From contig CALASU010000134.1 in assembly GCA_937888765.1 (NCBI GenBank), forward strand, positions 1 through 15,835: a DNA stretch of 15,835 bases, written 5' to 3'. The first letter of the stretch is position 1, and each line of letters starts with the position of its first letter. The translations under genes were made by a program, and so were the position numbers. This stretch comes from an uncultured Clostridia bacterium (lineage in GTDB: Bacteria > Bacillota > Clostridia > Lachnospirales > Anaerotignaceae). Under the pieces are notes generated by a model that did no database searches, had not been told where the DNA came from, and was given only the letters and a program-made list of their open reading frames with translations. Shown piece by piece: positions 12,025-15,835 of this stretch.

Positions 12025-13350
12025 ATGAGCAGACCTATCGTAGCAGTAGTAGGCCGTCCCAATGTCGGGAAGTCTACACTGTTTAACAGATTAGCCGGCG
12101 AACGTATTTCCATCGTACAGGATACACCCGGCGTAACTCGTGACCGTATTTATGCCGACGTGGAATGGCTTGACCGCAAGTTCACACTGATCGACACAGG
12201 CGGTATGGAAATCGGCTCTGAAGAAATCATTCAGAAGCAGATCATTCAGCAGGCACAGATTGCCATTGAAACAGCGGATGTTATCATGTTTGTAACAGAC
12301 GTAAAAACAGGCGTAACAGACGACGACCGTCAGGTAGCAAATATGCTGCGCCGTACAAAGAAACCCGTTGTGCTTTGCGTAAATAAAGTAGACAGCGTAA
12401 AACGTGACACAATGGATATCTATGAATTCTATGAGCTGGGTATCGGTGATCCCATGCCCGTTTCTGCAGGACAGGCTCTGGGTCTGGGCGATATGCTGGA
12501 CGAAGTCATTGCACATTTCCCTGAAAAAACAGCAGATGAGGAAGAAGATGATGCAATCAGAGTTGCGATCATCGGTAAGCCTAATGTAGGTAAATCCTCT
12601 CTGATCAACAAGATTCTGGGCGAAGACAGACTGATCGTAAGTGATATTGCGGGGACAACAAGAGATGCGGTTGACACACCTATCGAAATCGATGGTCAGA
12701 AATATGTATTCATTGATACAGCAGGTATGCGCCGTAAGAGCAAGATCAAAGAAGAAATCGAACGTTTCAGTATCATCCGTGCGGTAGCAGCAGTAGAACG
12801 CTGCGACGTTGCGATTCTGGTCATTGATGCAAACGAAGGTATCACAGATCAGGATACAAAGATTGCGGGTATTGCACATGAAAGAGGCAAAGCGGCGATT
12901 ATTGCGGTAAATAAATGGGACTCCATTGAAAAAGACGATAAGACAATGAACCGTTTCCTGAAAGACATTGAAGGCGAGCTGAAATATATGCCTTATGCAC
13001 CTCGTGTGTTCATCTCTGCACAGACAGGTCAGAGAATTCCCCGTATGCTGGAAATGATTCGTACGGTACATGAAAACCATGCACTGCGTATCAGCACAGG
13101 CGTACTGAACGAAGTACTGATCGAAGCAACTGCAATGCAGCAGCCTCCCGCAGATAAAGGCCGTCAGCTGAGACTGTACTACATGACACAGGTTTCCGTA
13201 AAACCCCCTACATTCGTTATCTTCGTAAACGAAAGAGAACTGTTCCACTTCTCTTACCGCAGATATATTGAAAACCAGCTCAGAGATGCCTTTGGCTTCG
13301 TTGGTACACCTATCCATTTCATTGTAAGAGAAAAAGGGGAAAAGGATTGA
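12025..13350 (+). CDS. der: Ribosome biogenesis GTPase Der (EngA)
   Basis: Der is an essential double-GTPase needed for late 50S assembly. The 441-residue product has two complete G domains. The first has GRPNVGKS (10-17), DTGG (57-60), NKVD (120-123) and VSA (146-148). The second has GKPNVGKS (184-191), DTAG (231-234) and NKWD (296-299). An acidic linker (DEEEDD) separates them. The C-terminal KH-like domain includes KPPTFVIFVNE. The ATG at 12025 is preceded 9 bases upstream by GGAGG (12011-12015) and gives the canonical MSRPIVAVVGRPNVGKST start; a TTG start at 12001 would place the ribosome site inside the gene and is rejected. It heads the der-plsY-gpsA operon. Confidence 0.97.
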   Translation: MSRPIVAVVGRPNVGKSTLFNRLAGERISIVQDTPGVTRDRIYADVEWLDRKFTLIDTGGMEIGSEEIIQKQIIQQAQIAIETADVIMFVTDVKTGVTDDDRQVANMLRRTKKPVVLCVNKVDSVKRDTMDIYEFYELGIGDPMPVSAGQALGLGDMLDEVIAHFPEKTADEEEDDAIRVAIIGKPNVGKSSLINKILGEDRLIVSDIAGTTRDAVDTPIEIDGQKYVFIDTAGMRRKSKIKEEIERFSIIRAVAAVERCDVAILVIDANEGITDQDTKIAGIAHERGKAAIIAVNKWDSIEKDDKTMNRFLKDIEGELKYMPYAPRVFISAQTGQRIPRMLEMIRTVHENHALRISTGVLNEVLIEATAMQQPPADKGRQLRLYYMTQVSVKPPTFVIFVNERELFHFSYRRYIENQLRDAFGFVGTPIHFIVREKGEKD

Positions 13351-13351
13351 T

Positions 13352-13960
13352 ATGTTCCGAATTTTTTGTATAGCGATTGGCTATTTGATTGGCTGTATTC
13401 AGACAGCTTTTATTGTGAGCAAGTTCTGGCGTGTTGATCTGCGTACAAAGGGCAGCGGCAATCTTGGCACAACAAATGCGCTGCGTGTGCTGGGGAAAAA
13501 AGCAGGTGCAGTTACCTTTATTGGCGATATTATGAAATCCGTGGTTGCCTTTTTTATCTGCCGTGCCATCTTTGGCGAAGCGGGAAATCTGGCGGGGCTT
13601 TATGGCAGTATCGGTGCGGTTCTGGGACATAACTATCCTTTCTATCTGCAGTTTAAAGGCGGGAAAGGGATTGCCGTTATGATCGGTATGACACTGGCAC
13701 TTGCCATTACAGTCAATCCGTGGGTGGCTCTGCCTACAGCAGTAATCGGCTTTGGCACAGCATTTGCAACAGGGTATGTATCACTTGGCTCTCTGCTGTT
13801 TTCTGCAGTACTTCCGTTAAGCTGCTGGTATCTGGGCTTTCCAAAGGAAATGTTGTTGGTAGTATTGGGGGCAAGCTGTCTGGCATTCTGGCGTCACAGA
13901 GCGAATATTGTGAAGCTGTGTAACGGTACAGAGAATAAATTTGGTGCGAAGAAGAAGTAA
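13352..13960 (+). CDS. plsY: Acyl-phosphate:glycerol-3-phosphate acyltransferase PlsY
   Basis: PlsY is the membrane enzyme that transfers an acyl chain from acyl-phosphate to glycerol-3-phosphate, giving lysophosphatidic acid. The 202-residue sequence has the three cytoplasmic motifs of the family: SGNLGTTNALR (about 35-45), GHNYPFYLQFKGGKG (about 91-105) and RHRANI near the C-terminus. Several hydrophobic segments separate them, with a basic C-terminal tail. The start lies one base after the der stop, with AAGG-rich sequence upstream inside der, so translation is probably coupled. The next gene, gpsA, makes its glycerol-3-phosphate substrate. Confidence 0.96.
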   Translation: MFRIFCIAIGYLIGCIQTAFIVSKFWRVDLRTKGSGNLGTTNALRVLGKKAGAVTFIGDIMKSVVAFFICRAIFGEAGNLAGLYGSIGAVLGHNYPFYLQFKGGKGIAVMIGMTLALAITVNPWVALPTAVIGFGTAFATGYVSLGSLLFSAVLPLSCWYLGFPKEMLLVVLGASCLAFWRHRANIVKLCNGTENKFGAKKK

Positions 13961-13978
13961 ATCGGGAGGACGTATACT

Positions 13979-14968
13979 ATGAAAAAAGTTACTGTCATTG
14001 GTTCCGGCAGCTGGGGGACAGCACTTGCCGTGATGCTGGCAAAGCATGGACATGAAGTTACCATCTGGGCAAGAAGACAGGACGCAGTGGACGAACTGCT
14101 GGAAAAACGTACAAATGCAAAATATCTGCCCGGTATTGAAATTCCTGCAGAAATACAGGCGACTACAGACCACGAAGCGGCTGTAAAAAATGCAGATATC
14201 ATCATTCTGGGCGTACCTTCTCGTGCAGTGGCACAGACGGTAAGGGATTTTTCTCCTTATCTGAAAACATGGCAGATTCTGGTGAACGTAGCGAAGGGTC
14301 TGGAACCCGATACCCTGCTTCGCCTTTCTGAAGTCATCCAGAGAGAAGCACCCCAGTGTCAGGTATGTGTGCTTTCCGGTCCTAGCCATGCGGAAGAGGT
14401 GGCAAGGGGAATTCCCACAACCTGTCTGATTACCTGCGAAAATGAAGCAGTTGCAAAGATCGTACAGGAAGAATTTGCAAATCCCCGTTTCCGTCTGTAT
14501 ACCAATACAGATATGATCGGCGTAGAAATGGGGGCGGCGCTGAAAAACGTAATGGCTCTGGCGGCAGGTATGTCTGACGGTCTGGGCTTTGGCGATAATA
14601 CAAAGGCGGCTCTGATGACAAGAGGGATTGCTGAAATGAAGCGTCTGGGGATTGCAATGGGCGGTAAGGCGGAAACCTTTGCAGGGCTTTCCGGCATTGG
14701 CGATCTGATTGTTACCTGTACCAGTATGCATTCCAGAAACCGCCGTGCGGGTATCCTGCTGGGACAGGGCAAGAGCCTGCAGGAAACACTGGATGAAGTA
14801 AAAATGGTCGTGGAAGGTGTGAACACGGTACAGGCGGCGTGTGAAATTGCGGAAAAATATAATGTTTCCATGCCCATCACACAGGCGATTTATGCTGTAT
14901 TATTCCATGATAAAAATGTAGAAGATGCTGTTCTGGAACTGATGACCAGAGACAGCAAAGCAGAATAA
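13979..14968 (+). CDS. gpsA: Glycerol-3-phosphate dehydrogenase [NAD(P)+]
   Basis: GpsA reduces dihydroxyacetone phosphate to sn-glycerol-3-phosphate, the backbone used by PlsY. The 329-residue protein begins with the dinucleotide fold VIGSGSWGTALA (GSGSWG at 8-13). It carries VAKGLE with Lys106, LSGPSHAEE (132-140), the catalytic Lys189 in AALKNVMA and GDNTKAAL (205-212) of the substrate site. GGGAGGA (13964-13970) precedes the ATG. It is the last gene of the der-plsY-gpsA operon and is followed 7 bases after the stop by an intrinsic terminator. In many spore-formers spoIVA comes next; here it does not. Confidence 0.97.
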   Translation: MKKVTVIGSGSWGTALAVMLAKHGHEVTIWARRQDAVDELLEKRTNAKYLPGIEIPAEIQATTDHEAAVKNADIIILGVPSRAVAQTVRDFSPYLKTWQILVNVAKGLEPDTLLRLSEVIQREAPQCQVCVLSGPSHAEEVARGIPTTCLITCENEAVAKIVQEEFANPRFRLYTNTDMIGVEMGAALKNVMALAAGMSDGLGFGDNTKAALMTRGIAEMKRLGIAMGGKAETFAGLSGIGDLIVTCTSMHSRNRRAGILLGQGKSLQETLDEVKMVVEGVNTVQAACEIAEKYNVSMPITQAIYAVLFHDKNVEDAVLELMTRDSKAE

Positions 14969-14975
14969 AAATGTC

Positions 14976-15009
14976 AGAAATCTCGGGCTTTGGCTTGAGA
15001 TTTCTTTTT
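14976..15009 (+). terminator. Terminator after gpsA
   Basis: AGAAATCTC (14976-14984) pairs with GAGATTTCT (14997-15005), extended inward by GGGC with GCTT, followed by TTTTT (15005-15009). It separates the lipid operon from the next gene. Confidence 0.8.
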
Positions 15010-15032
15010 ATATCTGAAAAGGAGTGATTGAA

Positions 15033-15728
15033 ATGGAAAGACCTTATATCATCTGTCATATGACGACTTCTCTGGATGGAAAGGTAACAGGAAGTTTTCT
15101 GGAACAGGAGAATGTGCAGGGAGCAATTGAACAGTATTATGAAATACATAGAGGATATAAAGCAGATGCCTTTGCCTGCGGGCGGATCACGATGGAGGGG
15201 AGTTTTACAGGTGGTTTTCAGCCCGATCTGACACCGTTTGCAGATGCAGTGATTTCTTATGAGGATTATAAAGCAGATACGGAAGCGGAATTTTTTGCAG
15301 TGGCCTTTGACAGAAAAGGCAGATTAGGCTGGACAGTCTCCCGCATTGCAGACGAAGACCCAGGCTATGATAATGCGCATATCATCGAAGTGCTTTGTGA
15401 GGGTGTCAATCCTGCGTATCTTGTATATCTGCAGAGTATCGGCGTTTCCTATATTTTTGCAGGAAAAGAGGAAATGGATGTAGCTCTGGCACTGAAAAAG
15501 CTGAAAACACTCTTTGGGATCGAAACCCTGCTTCTGGAAGGCGGCAGTGTGCTCAATGGTGCATTTCTGCGGGCAGATGTGATTGATGCACTGAGTCTGG
15601 TCGTTGCCCCTGTGACTGCGGAAAAAGAAGATAAGCCCGTATTCTGGAATGGGGAACGGAAAGCATTTTGCTTAGACGAAGTAAAGCAGTTTGCAGACAG
15701 TGTCTGGATCAAATATCGTAAAGTATGA
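15033..15728 (+). CDS. RibD C-terminal-domain / dihydrofolate-reductase-like oxidoreductase
   Basis: This 231-residue protein has the RibD-C reductase fold without the deaminase domain of RibD. The start PYIICHMTTSLDGKVTG is typical, as are ACGRITMEG (about 49-57) and LLLEGGSVLNGAFL (about 166-179) followed by DALSLVVAPV. Stand-alone members are predicted NAD(P)H-dependent reductases of pterin- or pyrimidine-like substrates; no neighbouring riboflavin genes support a role in riboflavin synthesis here. The ATG at 15033 has AAAAGGAG 8 bases upstream; a GTG at 15024 overlaps that site and is rejected. It has a terminator on each side, so it forms its own unit, although no clear promoter was seen between 15010 and 15032. 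Confidence 0.85.
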   Translation: MERPYIICHMTTSLDGKVTGSFLEQENVQGAIEQYYEIHRGYKADAFACGRITMEGSFTGGFQPDLTPFADAVISYEDYKADTEAEFFAVAFDRKGRLGWTVSRIADEDPGYDNAHIIEVLCEGVNPAYLVYLQSIGVSYIFAGKEEMDVALALKKLKTLFGIETLLLEGGSVLNGAFLRADVIDALSLVVAPVTAEKEDKPVFWNGERKAFCLDEVKQFADSVWIKYRKV

Positions 15729-15739
15729 TAACATACAAA

Positions 15740-15779
15740 ATGAATTCCTGAAAAACAGAAAACAGGAGTTCATTTTTTT
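15740..15779 (+). terminator. Terminator after the RibD-C-like gene
   Basis: ATGAATTCCTG (15740-15750) pairs with CAGGAGTTCAT (15763-15773) with one G-T pair, followed by a seven-T run (15773-15779). Nothing could be recognised from 15780 to the window end. Confidence 0.8.
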
Positions 15780-15835
15780 GGGCACATTGTAAAATGAAGT
15801 TGCAATAATAAAAAAATATCCATAGTGATGATCTA

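Noticed and set aside
15780..15835. Possible promoter TTGCAA with a -10 near 15823
   Set aside because: The -10 candidate (TAGTGA) is poor and the window ends before any downstream gene can be seen.
1..15835. CRISPR arrays, insertion sequences, prophage genes, rRNA
   Set aside because: No regularly spaced repeats, transposase or integrase motifs, phage structural genes or rRNA signatures were seen on either strand.

Overview
The window looks like ordinary chromosome from a low-to-mid G+C Gram-positive anaerobe of class Clostridia, most likely a Lachnospiraceae-type gut organism. The evidence is the gene order rho-rpmE-DUF1385-prmC-prfA, the der-plsY-gpsA cluster, strong purine-rich Shine-Dalgarno sites, sigma-A promoters of TTGACA/TATAAT type and a tRNA gene without an encoded CCA. 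This assignment is inferred from reading alone; no database was searched.

Layout, left to right, all plus strand unless stated. (1) The 3' part of rho (5' end outside the window), then rpmE with its own promoter and terminator, then a translation-termination cluster: the DUF1385 membrane protein, prmC (release-factor glutamine methyltransferase) and prfA (RF1, the PrmC substrate). (2) A structured intergenic repeat that begins at the prfA stop codon, then a two-gene split chromate-transporter (CHR) system and an unrecognised membrane protein. (3) glgP (glycogen/maltodextrin phosphorylase). (4) tRNA-Arg(CCG) with a consensus promoter, an unusual leader hairpin and a terminator. (5) A fused RNase HII-YraN gene and pgeF (YfiH family). 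(6) A 670-base gene-poor stretch holding a second copy of the structured repeat, a run of further hairpins, and a compact type I toxin-antitoxin locus: a 27-residue holin-like toxin on the minus strand and a roughly 86-nt antisense RNA on the plus strand. (7) der, plsY and gpsA (ribosome assembly GTPase and phospholipid precursor synthesis), a terminator, and a stand-alone RibD-C/dihydrofolate-reductase-like protein with its own terminator.

Most of the window is housekeeping. The parts that deserve attention lie between genes. The two copies of the stop-codon-linked repeat share a cloverleaf-like fold supported by two compensatory base-pair changes. The unlabelled toxin-antitoxin module has both promoters, both terminators, an SD-masking hairpin and a possible 5'-3' mRNA closing interaction readable directly from the sequence. 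Smaller points are the RNase HII-YraN fusion, substitutions in conserved motifs of PgeF and Rho, overlapping hairpins after rpmE, and the leader hairpin in front of tRNA-Arg.
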